A stretch of 64,000 bases of DNA from the NCBI GenBank assembly GCA_026929865.2, contig CM049414.1, forward strand, positions 19,081,501 to 19,145,500, given 5' to 3'. Position numbers and translations under genes: made by a program. Shown here in pieces: positions 13,104 through 26,269 of this stretch. Numbering within the stretch: position 1 is the stretch's first letter; every line of letters starts with the position of its first letter. The notes beneath the pieces are model-generated. The model saw only the letters and a program-made list of their open reading frames with translations, had not been told where the DNA came from and ran no database searches. The DNA is from Hyperoplus lanceolatus (lineage: Eukaryota; Chordata; Actinopteri; Uranoscopiformes; Ammodytidae).

Positions 13104-16044
13104 ACATACACATGCGTACACACTGCAAATGTATTCATGGAGGATTAAGCAAGAAGTTGTTTTTTTCCCCCTCTCCCTCTCTCTGATAAAGAAAGAGGGG
13201 GGATCAAATTTGAGAGCCAAGCTCCTTCATAGATTGAGTGAAAAATGCTAAAGCGAGTACTTGTGCGTTTTACCGAGTGCGAGTTTTGTATTTATTTAAT
13301 CCTCCCATTATTGACTCTCACCATGACAACGCTCCATTGACAGGGAGACAAAAAGGAATATATCACTTTTTTATGAAGCTGGGGATCATCAGAAAAGCAA
13401 TCTATAGGGATAAAGATATTTCCTCCTGGATGGCTCTTATATAGAATTATTATAAGCACTCATTCACTGAAGGTTATGGAGTCTATCTCGGAATTTTATT
13501 GATCCACAAACGTTCTGGGCAGGCAGCGGGGCGAATGGCCAAGGACATGACAGCAAAGTCTTCCATCTCCACATCTCTTGTTCTTCTCCTCTGTTGCCCT
13601 CAGCCATTTCCTCTTTCTCACTACTGTGGGGGGGATATATATATATATTTATCTTCTATTTTTAGTGTGAGACTCAGTACTGCAAAGCACTTCTTCTTTG
13701 CCCAGGCACTCACACACCGACACAGCACATTTCCTGTCCGGTCAAAGCTGGCTCCGAAGAGGCCACAGCCCCCCAATAGAATCCAGTCTGATTGGGCGCC
13801 CAAGATCGACCAATGTGGTTATGACCTTGTTATCCCGATGACATTCTTTGTCTAACTCTGACACGTGTGTCAATTGTTTAGAGGTTATTGTGGTTAGTTC
13901 CTAGTTTTTGCGAGGGGTTGTCTTAAGGTTACGGATCAGGGGCAAAATCGAAGGAGCATTCTGGTAAATACTCATCATCTTAAATTTCCTGTAATGTCCT
14001 GTTACTTAGCAATGTGCATTATGATGTACACGGGAGACATTTCAATCCACCCAACTGTAATTTAAATATATTGATCATGAGTACATAGAAATCTACAATA
14101 CAGTACTTTAATAACACTTATTATACTGTCTCAGAACCTTCCAAAAATGTGTTTTAAATGGGAATTCTGTTGATTTAAGACATACTGATATTTTGGAGGT
14201 TTGTTTATGCAGAGCATATTAGCCAGTTTTGACTTTGAGCAAGAGATACTGATAAAATCAGGGTTGTCTTATACTGTATGTTTTTAAAAAATAATGCTGA
14301 TACAATCTGGATGTTGCGGGGCTGTCGACCAAGCAGTGAAAATATATTAAAGGCTTTATGGGAGTGGCAGCATCCAGGGATTATGGAGCTTGACCCTCAC
14401 AAGCAACACAAAGTCACAATATCTTAACCTCTGCTGCATCGATTTTGATCATTCCTGTTTTAATCTCTCCCTTGTGAGTTTTCAAACTTTATGGAAGCGT
14501 AACATTACATTACTGGAAGGGTCACTTCAGTTAACTATTACAATGAGCCCATTGAAAAGAGTATAACCAAAAAATACACAAAACACTCATTGATATGTAT
14601 GCATGGAAGGAGAGTTTAGGGTATGGACTCATCAAGTAAATATAGTCAGTGGAAGTGTGTGTAAAATCTGTCCTTGCCCGATGACCCCCTTTCAGTCCTG
14701 CCCTCTGCATTCAAGATGTAAGCCTATATACAGTATGTCCATAGCAGAATGAGTCAGCACAAAACAGTGACAGATGTTAAGACGATTAGAGAAAGCGCAG
14801 CTCTCTTGACCCACCAGGACCTGCCTTCCTTTCACAAGACCCCTTTGATTGCATTGGTTTGAAAGGTGCATGGAGAATTCATTCTTCCCACATTACCTTT
14901 AATTTATTCACATCTTGCTTGAACATAACACACAGGCCAGAGAGGACAAGGAAAAGGCATGACTTCTGATTTCATAGTTTAACCATGCAGCTCAAGTTTG
15001 TCATATTTTCCCTTCACGTTTAAGAAGTAAAAGAGGAGATATTGCTGTTTGTCAGCATAGTACCCAGAGTGTAATTGCCCTAACCTATGCGTGTGTTGGC
15101 TGTTTTCCAGCAGGCTTCTGCCTGGACAGCAGTTAATATCATTTGGAGCGAAGAGGGACCTCGTGACTCATTACATGTGCCTTTTTGCTCGGAAAAGCCT
15201 CCAAGGGGCCTTCTCCTTTCGTGTGCCAATGCTGCCACTTGGGGGATGGCACAAGTTGGATAACGCTCTAATTATAAAATTCACTATGAGCAAATGTCTT
15301 CTGCAGAGCTGGCAGAGAGGAGATTAAACCTTGTTTTGGTTTTTAGCTCATTTGAGCTTCCTTTTGCCCATGGTCTTTAATACATGGGTACTGTGTGGGT
15401 TTTATCATTTGTACAATTATTGTCTTAGTACCTGAAGTGTATATGTTTTTGGACAATTTCCTAATGGCGGTTTGTGAGGAAGATAGCTCTCAACCTAGAG
15501 AAAACCTCTGGGCTGTACGTAAAGTCAGGTAAAATGTTAGAAATGTTCTGCAGTAATCCACCCCCAAAATATTCCAGTATCACGATGGCTATGTGTTTTT
15601 GACATTGTTTACAAAGCATTATCTGACATTATTTCACTAAGTTGTCAACTACAGCGAAAAGGAGAGATTTGAAATATGTCTTGCATTATTTTGCTATGAC
15701 CTGTGTCAACGGTTTACCTGAATGCACAAGCAGGCCCATCTGTGCCTTGCATGGCTGACCGTGGCCGACCTAGCCTCTCGACTACTGTAACCTGTTCACC
15801 GTTATGGGGCTCAACCAAGCAAAGAGTGGCAAATAGCGAGGGAGCGAGAGAACAAGATAGAGAAAGAAGACAGTAGGAGAGGGGGACAGAGCAACTGATA
15901 AGGGCTTAAGATATGGGGTGATAATAAACAACTGGTTTGGAAAGATAGAGGTAGAGAGAGTCAGTGCAGTGTGTCTAATCTCCTTTCAGGGGTGGTGGTG
16001 TAAGGATGCCTTCTGTGACTGATAAACTCACCTGGAACCAAACC

Positions 16045-16206
16045 AGTGGTGGGAGTTATTTAATTAAAAACAATTCTGAGGTACTTGTATTTTACTTGAG
16101 TAATTCAATACTTTGCCACTATACTGTATGCACTCGTTGTTCTACAACTTTCAAGGCAAATGTTGCACTTTTCCCTCAACACCTGAGAGCTTTAGTGAAA
16201 AGTTCA
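16045..16206 (+). repeat. Degenerate dispersed teleost repeat (GTGGTGGGAGT type)
   Basis: The sequence starts AGTGGTGGGAGT, continues TTCTGAGGTACTTGTATTTT and later GGCAAATGTTGCACTTTT, in the order seen in a repeat family very common in fish genomes, probably a non-autonomous DNA transposon. It is recognised from memory, not by search. Confidence 0.6.
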
Positions 16207-17013
16207 TCACTCTAATTTGAATTATTTCCATAAGTAATCAGATCGAAGTACTTCTTCAGCCAGTCACACCCACTTAGCCTGACCTGGTCTGGAGTGTCTG
16301 CAGCATCTGGTATAGGGAGAAAAGGCAGTACCCAGTCTCCGTACAGCTTTGGTAAAAGAAAAAAGAAGCAATGGAGGCGGGTAAGAGGGTTTGTTAGAAA
16401 AAGATGTTAAAAGTGTGAGTAGAGCGATGCTATGTTTGTTTTCTTCTACTGTGACAAACACAGACGGTGAAGGAAGCAGCAGGAGGTGTTGTTTTCATCT
16501 TCTCCTCCTTTCACTCAGTTGAAGACGGTTTAGGTCTTACAGGGAGTCGGGACTCGCCATTTGAACTATTGGTCAGTCGTTTTTTGTTTTTCGGCTTGTG
16601 ATCATACACACCGGAGTCCATGCGTGAACAATCTTTCTATCTCCCTTACTGTAATTCTTCTATATTAGCAAAGGGAAAATGATCTCTTAATTCCTCAACA
16701 TGAGCAACTGCAAAACTGCATTTGTCTTCTCTTCAGTAATACAATCATAGAAGTCTTTTAAAATAAAGCAAACTTTGGTCAAACTGTGTTGTCACGCATT
16801 AAGGAAGCACTCAGGGGAAACGTTCATTTGTATTGAAAGGTAAACCTTTTCTCCATGATGGCAAACCCTCTCCTTCGAGTTTACCTTCTGACTGTCCTAA
16901 ACACTGACAAATTAAGACGTGTGTGCATGTGCGTGGAGCTACCTCTTCCAAAAAAAGTCAGTGCTTCTGGGGACTTCTGTGCTGTCAAGGTGTCAGATGC
17001 TGATTATGCTGGC

Positions 17014-17167
<154 letters not shown>

Positions 17168-17358
17168 CACAGCAATGAGTCTTGTGCAGGCTTGTTAGGG
17201 AGGCGGCACGGGCCGACCTGGGACAGACCTTGAGAGTCACTGTGACATTTAACAACAACCTCTCACCGTCTCGCATGATAGACAATATATTTGTCACTCT
17301 CTCTTGCTCCCTACTCCCTGCCCTCTGGTAACCTTAATGTAGTTATCTCAAAAGAGAG

Positions 17359-17397
<39 letters not shown>

Positions 17398-17402
17398 TAT
17401 AC

Positions 17403-17443
<41 letters not shown>
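17359..17443. repeat. Compound A / AT / GT microsatellite
   Basis: Poly-A (17359-17375) runs into (AT)n (to 17401), then after ACAG a (GT)n block (17405-17443). Confidence 0.97.
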
Positions 17444-17444
<1 letters not shown>

Positions 17445-19162
17445 CTACATATCTATCTACAGTAGCTATATCTATATTTCCCTCTCTGACATTTTCATGC
17501 TGCTTCAACATGGGAAAGAGCATGCAAGTGCACCCAGGATATGGCAAAACACATAACTCACTTTTGCGCGCACGACACCGATGCAAGAATCTGCAACGCG
17601 TCCCACTCTGCGATTAGAACCCTGAAAAGCCATATAAAAGCGCCACGATAAACGCGTCAGCTCCTTTGATGGTGCACTCTGATATGCCTACCACGGGGCG
17701 CCGCACATCAGCATGCATTCACTGCCCCCTCCCAACAAGCAAGAAGGCATCGACGTACTAGTTCATTTAGAGCTACTGATTAACATTAACGGTGTTCCTC
17801 AGAATTACATTGACATCTCCTTACATCCCAATCACCAAGATTTCATGCCTCCTCTCGGCAGACAGCCCTGTTAATTGTGAGAGAGGAGAGCAGCAATGAG
17901 TGCTATCTGCTGAGCCTTTGATATGCACTTATCTTTTAGCAGTTTCACATTATGGGAAAGGAAATTGCCGTAGAAAAATAAAAATTGACTTGTGCTTTAT
18001 TACTTTAGGGAAAATTAATTTAATGAAAAATAATGCCTTCACGAAATAGCGTGGGGGGGGGAAATAATTATGGAGGATAATTGACAAGGAAGGACAAACA
18101 TGAAGGGAGGATGTAAATAGAAGTGAATGCAAATGTACTATCATGTTGTATAGTCCGTGATTAATAGGTTATGATTTTTTTTTCAGACAGGCCTTGTGGA
18201 ATTAACACAGTCAGTAGTGAAGTATAGGGGGGAGACTCAGTTTGACGACAGCTTGCCCTGAAAGTGTCCAAAGCAATGAAGAAATAGGGCGCTCGCCTCG
18301 ACGTTCCTTCAAGTGGGAGAGACAGTACCGACCTAGATTTCCTCCTGTTTATTCAGCCATTTTAGGTGCTGGCTATTCATATCTGCATTTGAGCTTCCCC
18401 CCCCCTCTCCGTCTATGTGTTTCCTTAACATGGCTGCTTTTGGTTGTTTGTTGCTGTCTTTCTCTCTCCTTCCCCCGTGCCCTCTGTTGATATCAACTCT
18501 CAGTCTCAAAACATACATGAAAACAACTCTAAACGACGGTGACACATTTAGACAGCCACCGAGATACCACATGCTGCTTAGCATCAGGGGGTATGATAGC
18601 TTGACTTATCTCCCAAAAAATCCTGGCGTAACCAGCTCCTACATTTTTTTTCTTCCTTTTCCCTGAAAACAATGGTCCTATCTCATCTATAAATCCTGTA
18701 TACATCCCCTTCTGATGACTAGAATACAATATCGGTCGGTGGCGTAGAGTAAACCCTAACAATCAGTCCAACAATTTCTTCAAAAAACTTTTTTTTTAAG
18801 CAGTCATCAGAGCGTATCATCTTTTTTTTTATTAATTCCAGGTAGTTCTGCTTGATTTGACACAGCTCCACTGCACCAGATGTGGTCATGAATTGGAAAT
18901 GAATGAAAAAAATGCAAAGTGAGACTTGTTGGACTGTTGACCGGTATCAAGCTGACATGACAGCCATTGCACACAGAGAGGGCATATGTTTCCCCAGTGT
19001 GGCGTCCTAGCCAACCGCTGCGGGCCAGTTTTGACTCTGCCGCAGCATTGTGCCCATTCGTTTTAATGCCTTAGATCATATCTGCCCGAGGTTACGGCAG
19101 CTTGTTCATTGAGAGGGGCTCCAGGCACAGACACACAATCCCTGTCATTTAAAGGCAGCATA

Positions 19163-19260
19163 GGTGGATACAATATTCAGATCCTTTTACTTATTCAAAA
19201 TAAAATACATGAACATAAAGGTGCTGTGTTAAATGTGAAAGTCATAGATTCAAAAGTGAG
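19163..19260 (+). repeat. Degenerate dispersed teleost repeat (ATTCAGATCCTTTTACTT type)
   Basis: GGTGGATACAATATTCAGAT, CCTTTTACTT and later GTGAAAGTCATAGATTCAAA match in order a common fish repeat that begins with GTGGAAGAAGTATTCAGATC. This is a truncated, diverged copy. Confidence 0.6.
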
Positions 19261-20522
19261 GGGTTCCAGAGGTATTTTCATCCAGAACTGTTTTTCCCCC
19301 AAACATTTGACATTATTAGATTGTGAATTCCAATGCGTAGGTAGCATATTCCTGTTGTAGCTGGTGAGTGTCCAGTATGTTTCACCTGCCTTAAGTTACA
19401 TATGGCTTGGTAGTTTTGCCCTGGATATAAATTTGAGTGTTTACAATATGATTAATGGCAAAGAGTGAATGATCATACAGCACTTTTTATCAAATTAAAT
19501 TATTCTCTTATAATTGCTTGTTTTTGTTGAATACTAGTTGATTTGATCTCTTTGTATTGTGAATAGATATTTAATTGGAACTGCCTGAGAAGCTTAGAGA
19601 GGAAATACAAAGGAAAACAATGGGCTCATTTTGTTGTGGGTCACAAACCAAAATCTGTTTTAATAAAGGAGTGTATTTTATAAGCTTAACCTATCTTTTT
19701 AAATAAATAAATATAAAATGCAATAAAGTAGAGACACTCAAGGAAAGCCTCTCAATCTGTAGCTCAGGACAGTACTTACTATAATGTGACAATTGGCTAT
19801 GATGTAAACACAATTACTTTGGTTTATGTTGCTTGTACAGGTACCGCTTTGCAGACATTTCACAAGCCCGACCGATACATCTCCATTTTAACTGTGTTAA
19901 CAGCAACTTTGCCTTCTTACCCAATCATAATCCCTCAGAGTCAAAGCAGTTATCCTGCAAATGGGTCGACTTTAAACGGCGGCAATCGGTGTCTTCGAAT
20001 CGTGCTGAGCGGGAGGGAGCGACCCACAAATTCACTTGGCGGGGTTTGAGACTAAATGAATCTCAAATCAAAATAAAACAAATCTTCTTTTCACTAGACA
20101 AGGGATACATTGAAAAAAAAGAAAAGGAGTATGGAGGTATGGTTGATATCTCCATTCTCAGTTAATAATTTTTCTGCAGCCCTCTCTTTCTGTCTCTCTC
20201 AAACTCACCTCATAGCCACTCTTTTTCCAGTTTCATCCTCTGAGTCTTTTCTCGATCTCTTTTCTTTTTTCTCATTCCTTTCCCTCTACCTTCATCCCTG
20301 ACACCTCAGCAGGCAAGGTGGAGGGTAGAGGCTTGATCCCAGGCAGGCTTTCCTTGGCAACAGACCACCCACCAACCCACCCCTTCTGCTGTCAGCGTGT
20401 TTCACAGTGATCCAGCTAGCTTTAGCGCCAATGTTGTCAACTAACCCCCCTTCAGGCCCCTTTTTTCTGCCGCATCATCTCCTTTGATTATTGAACAAGC
20501 ACTCCTTCCCTCTTTTACTGGA

Positions 20523-20532
20523 CCCCCCCCCC

Positions 20533-20572
<40 letters not shown>
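20523..20572. repeat. Poly-C joined to (CA)n
   Basis: 13 C followed directly by about 18 CA units. Confidence 0.97.
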
Positions 20573-20576
<4 letters not shown>

Positions 20577-22250
20577 ATATAGAACTGACATAGCCACACT
20601 CTAAATGCCAGCCATTAGCGTTAGCATTTTAGCACCTGTTCTCGGGGCATGGGCACGTTAGCACTTCTATTTCTAATGCAGCCTGCAGAGATAACATTGG
20701 ACAAACAATGGATGTGACAAAATTTTAAATAACAAATTAAAGCGTCAAATGCAAACATTTTGCATTTACATTCATCAACTTGCGTCTGGAAGTGCGTGAC
20801 CAAAGAACCTGCATCTTTCTCCTCCTCTGTCTCTGTGTCCGTCGCTTTTTTCTCATTCAATTCACACACACGAGACTAGAGAGCAACTACATTTCTTAAA
20901 TCGAAAGAGTCTCTGTGGCACGGCTTCCCCACTGTTTAGAAATGAGATATCTTGCTCCAATAATTACCATTGGCTTTGTTAATTGGGATGTTGTGCTGCC
21001 TATTTTCCCTTCTCCCCTTTCTCCCTGTGTGGTTTTGCTTTGCATAGTATCCCAGACGAGGTAGGGAGAGCGTGCAAAATACAGAGGGCAACTCTTCAAA
21101 CAAGCTGCAATCTTCCTTTTCTTTTTTGTCTATTCAAATAATTTCACCCGTGACTCTTTACCAAGCAGCTGCAGCGATGCGTGTGATTGTGACTGGCGGT
21201 ATATTCTCTATGGGAAAACACACTGAAAGGTCAAAGATAAAGTCTCCTTTTTTCATGTGCTAGTGTATGTTTAACTTTATCCCATTTAGTTTGACTCAAA
21301 CACTTCAGTCCGTATTGTTTGACGAATAGCAGGTCGGCTTTGTGCAAATATAGACTTTTGATAGTTGTTCAAAAATGAGTAGGGTGGGGGAAAAAGTATA
21401 GGGTGAAGTGTGTCCCCGCTTGATTTATTTTGCACTGTTTTTTTCTTTCTGGGGCTCCCGAATAGAAAGTGCTCGAATTCAGCGGCACATTAAATTAAAT
21501 ATCTGCCGAACAGATTCTAATTTGATCACCAGGCTGTTTCAATTTCATTAGCCTGGTCCCTAATGGACTTTCACAGCATATTATTCCATCTCACACAAAT
21601 CCCATCAATTGCCCTGTTCTTTTTTTTCTTCACTAAATGAGCCACTTGGCGCACAGGGACCATGTCGCCCAACGCGCTGCCGCGTGAGGTTGCGCAGAGA
21701 ACCTGCTTTTTCTTTAACGGATGCTGGTGCAGCGCTACAGTTAGCAAATGCAATCAAGCTAAAGATTTATGCCCAGCATCTTTTAAACAGTGTGTGGAAA
21801 GAAATCAGTCCAAGTGGAGGGTGTGGTATGTATGCACAATAGACCCCTTTGCTTTTGTATATGTCGTTGTTGGCCGGCACACACAGCATTGTAATAGTGC
21901 AAATAAATTAGTGTAGCAGCAGGTCAAACAGATGAAAATATATGGCTCAAGTGTTGGTTTCAAAGCCTGTGTGGTTTAGCAAGCTTGTAATCGTTTAGTA
22001 TGATGCATTGTAATTAGTACGGCTGTGTAGTATTATAAACAGAGATGGAGCCACTTTGGCCAACTTTGATTTTGTTTGACTGTAAGCAATCCATAATAGT
22101 GGAACATATAATGAATTAAATATGGAGTCAGCAATTCTGAAGAATGCTTAGAGTCAGAATCACCCTTTGTCATAGGCCCCCTTTTTTTTCTTTGTAAACA
22201 TACAGTGTAGACAGGTACTGTATGGGGAGATATTCACCTATTTCGACCCA

Positions 22251-22291
22251 ACAGTGATTTTGACAACAAGCTGTCTCCAAAATCCCTTTGA
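22251..22291. repeat. Possible single arm of the same palindromic MITE
   Basis: The stretch GATTTTGACAACAAGC followed by TCTCCAAAATC resembles the right arm of the 39003-39158 element. It is too short to be certain. Confidence 0.3.
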
Positions 22292-25200
22292 TAGCTTGAA
22301 TGTATAGACTGATCAAATTATTATAATTATTTTATTTTTTCTAGCAACAATCAACCTCATTTTCCGCATATATACAAAGAGATATAAATATAATTACATT
22401 GTATCATACATGGCAAAACCAAAAAAGATTCCATTGATTCATTAGTTTTATGCTTGTGCAATACAGGTGCAGTGAAATGCAGCTGGAAGTGCTATACTCT
22501 AGAGAGGCTGTGCCAAAAAGGCTATTGCAAAAATAAATCACGGTAACTATAATGGATTTAAAATAAGTCATGACAAAGAAAATGTAAAGATAATGCACAT
22601 ATACCATACAATGCTGCCGACCATGCACAACAATGCAGTGCAAATGATTCACCCTGTGTTAGACAGGGCCAGGTCAGAAGTCAGATTTCCCCATAATGGT
22701 CTAATAGAAAAAGTGTTTTCGTATCAAGTACCAACATGTATGAGGTGAAAATATATTAAACATCTGACTGCAGTTCCTGAAATTAACTACAGATTCATTG
22801 TCAGCACAGGCTGCAGCAACTAAAGGTTCTTTCAGGGACATTGACTTAACTGAGACAATGCAGCCAAGACACAAGCAGTAAAGTATAGTAGTGATGATTA
22901 GGATCAGTGCAGTGTCAGTAATCCAAGGCTGAAAGTGATAGTGTAGGGCTGAAGAAGACTCTGCTGCGGTAACATTGATAAATGTTTTTACCCAGCCATC
23001 CGCCATTAGTGTCAGGGCAAGTTACAGCCACGAGAGCGAACAAACAGGAAATAGAGAAAGAGTGGGTGTAAATAATTGATAAGGCTGACCCTGCGCGATT
23101 CATATTCTGTGGCGGAGGAACGGGGCTCAGAGTTTGACATTGAGCCCGAGCACAGGAGTCAAAGCCATTACCTTTCCAGCGGCAACGCTGCTGCTTGTGT
23201 TTGTATTAAAAATGCAATGACTCGTCCTCTTCAGTCTGGGCTAATGCTAGCTGGCACTCCTGGGCATTAACCAACTGGCTAATGGACTCCCTAGTATTAC
23301 CCTAGCAATTACCTACAGTAGCACTACGCTTTCCGGATGGAGGCCATTTTGTTCCTGTCCATTCAATGAAGCCATCCCTGGTTCTCTCAGGTGTGAAATA
23401 TAGCCTGTGTTAGACCTCTTGGTTCTTTTAGGTGTGATCAATATTTCAGAAGCAGCAGGGCCCTCTGCGCCTTGTATCCTCCCACCCCACGCCTCAAACC
23501 AGCTCTGGTGCCAATTATGAATGTCTGAAGGAACCTTTGAGACAATTAATGATTAATGGAATTTTGCGATTTTAGGAGAATGTTTATTTGAATAGTGCAT
23601 TAAGACTGTCACTGAACAAAGCCAGGGAACCCTGGACCCTGAAGCCTCTGCTTCTAACATGCTTAACTAAAACCATGTTGGCAGTGTTTTATTCAGTCCC
23701 AATGAAGAGCATATTTCCAAAATTATTGCTTTTCGTGGTCCTAGCCTGTCAGCAGCATTTTGTATGCATCACTGCTATGAGCAACTACATCTGAATCAAA
23801 TTGTGTTCATGACAATGAAATATGTTTTTCTCCCGCTACTTGTGTGATCAAGTCAAATCCAATAATTGGCCATGGGTTATGGTATACATGTTTAATTAGG
23901 CAGTTAGCCTATTTAAATGCTAAACAAATGTATGTTTACACTTACCAATTGTGATATCCAGCTATGCGGGAAGTTTTGGTTGATGTGTCCAGGTTTTCAG
24001 ATATTCTTCTTTAGTTTCAGCTGCAACACTATAACTAGAGGAGAATGGAATTTGTTTTGTGGTGCCCTCAACATTAGAAATTACGTTTAAAGTTGCAATT
24101 TTTCTTTATAGAATTGTTTGCCTTTTTACTCTGTGTAATCCACAGACCTATCTGTGCCAGTTTTTCAGAGAACCAAGAAATATGGGGGCGGTACCTGATA
24201 AGCCTTTGGCTTCTTCCGTCTCCCTTCGGACAACACAAAGTATGATGTATGAATATTTTCAAGAGAAAATTGTGTATTGTGTGGAATTGTCCGAAAGAAT
24301 AATAAATAAATAAATAAATAGCCATGAAACATCCTGGAGGTGTGTGCCCTGGATTTGTCAGGGGCTCTTTTCTGTGGTGGATTGATATTGACATGTTTTG
24401 CCCAAGAGGGTTTTTACTTGAGAAGGAGTTTCTAGGATTATGTTCAAATAAACTTAAATTCTTATCCCATGTTAACTTGATTTCTTAATATTATGTTCTT
24501 AACAGTTTCAGAAAAAAGGAGAACATAGATATTTCAGACTTGTGGTGCAACGTAAATAACCTATAATGAGAAGATGAATCCATTATTAGTTTACATGAAG
24601 AAATGACTTGCACGCATGCAAACCTCTCCTCAACAGCTTAACATATCTGACTCTAGAGCCTGATGGGCACGAGACCAGACAGCTACAATTCACTGCGCCG
24701 TCTATGAGTTATCTCTGTCAATTACTGACAATGAATGGCTTTGGCACTGTGAAGGCCAGGTGCATCAATCCAGCGCGTCTCACGTTGTCCTAGCTTCTTT
24801 TCCACTCTATTGATTCTACTTCCACTGCTTCCACAATCCACTTTTGATGGGCCCTGACCACAAAAGCTAACTTGAGCGCTGATGTCAGATGAAAGGGGTA
24901 TGTAACCTAAACTCCCACCCTGGGACATGTTCACATTCTTGATATGAGATCTTCCTCCCTCCCGATTGAGACTCCAATATAGATCCACTGGAGCGATCCA
25001 ACTACAACTACTCTGTGCTCGTACCAGATTTCAATCTAGGTTTGATTGCAACACAAAACCTTTTGTGGGAAGGGGGAAGAGTACCAATGTTATAACATTC
25101 TTTGATCTTAAAGTGTGTCTGCACATCTTATTATAGAGGATACCGTCCACACAACAACATACATTTATCTCTCTGTTTCTCGGTCTCCGTTGCTCTTTTG

Positions 25201-25603
25201 TCATTTTCGTTCTACCCAACAGAGCTAAATGGGCTAACTCTCCCCAACTCGCCTCCGTTAAATGGCTTTCAGATGTATGTATCTGTCTGGGCGCCTGTGG
25301 CGTAGCAGAATGACCATTTAGAGAGCCTGGGATGGGGTCTATTGTGAGCATACCGTCCCCCCCCCAGTACAGCAGCTACCTATGAGGGGCTGTCTGTGAT
25401 GGCTGTCTGCGGGATCGCCCACCACTGCTTCTTTGAGTGATTCTCTCTCTTTCACTCTGCCCGGGGCACTGCTTGTGTTGGAGGCATTGATCGGCCCTGA
25501 ATTGGATTGCGGCGGGCCTGATTACTGATGTCAGTGTGTGTGCCGGGTCACGTGGGAGCGCTGTAGCTCCTCGTGCCAAGCCTAGAGGGCCAGTTCACCA
25601 TGA

Positions 25604-25616
25604 GGGGGGGGGGGGG
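25604..25616. repeat. Poly-G run
   Basis: 13 consecutive G. Confidence 0.95.
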
Positions 25617-25981
25617 CTGGAATTATATTTATCAGTCTTAGTTACACCGATTGTGAACACAACATGCCCACACATACTCTACACTTTAGAGACGCACAGA
25701 CACAACAACAAACATTTATCTTATGCTATTACGATAAAAAAAAAAATGTTGTGTTCATAATTGTTATTTAATCCTGATGTGTCTGCATGTGAGACTGAAC
25801 AAGGGCTTTAGCACACCATACCAGTAAATAACCACTCTCCCCACTCTTATGTCATATTTATAGTTTGCTGTGAGAGTTTTAGTGAGAGCGACTGATTGAG
25901 TGTTTGCATAGTACTTTTAATTTGTTTGCCATGTGACGCCACTGAAACAAAGATTTTTCAGTGCAAGGTTACACTATCGTG

Positions 25982-25983
<2 letters not shown>

Positions 25984-26020
<37 letters not shown>
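25984..26020. repeat. (TG)n microsatellite followed by T run
   Basis: About 18 units, then 9 or more T. Confidence 0.97.
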
Positions 26021-26023
<3 letters not shown>

Positions 26024-26254
26024 TTTTTTCCATTAATATGTGTGTGTGTAAGTTCAGAATTGATTCTCTGCGCATCATTTGTTTACGTCTGGAATAGTGG
26101 CCATCATCTTTTCCACTAAGAGAACAATAGCCATTTTCCCCTTTGCTCAGGAGACAATGAAGTGCCTTCCCGCCTCGCGAGCGACAGGCCAATAAAAAAC
26201 GTAATTGGATCTGTCAATCAAACGTTGCTGCAGCGCTGGGGTGGGCAGGCAGGT

Positions 26255-26269
26255 GGGTGGGTGGGTGGG
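26255..26269 (+). promoter_or_regulatory. Perfect G-quadruplex motif on the sense strand
   Basis: GGGTGGGTGGGTGGG has four G-triplets with single-T loops, among the most stable known G4 designs. It lies within a longer GGGT-rich tract. Confidence 0.8.

Noticed and set aside
24298-24320. AAAT repeat as a SINE tail
   Set aside because: Short AATA units without an A/B box or tRNA-like head upstream. Treated as a minor simple repeat.
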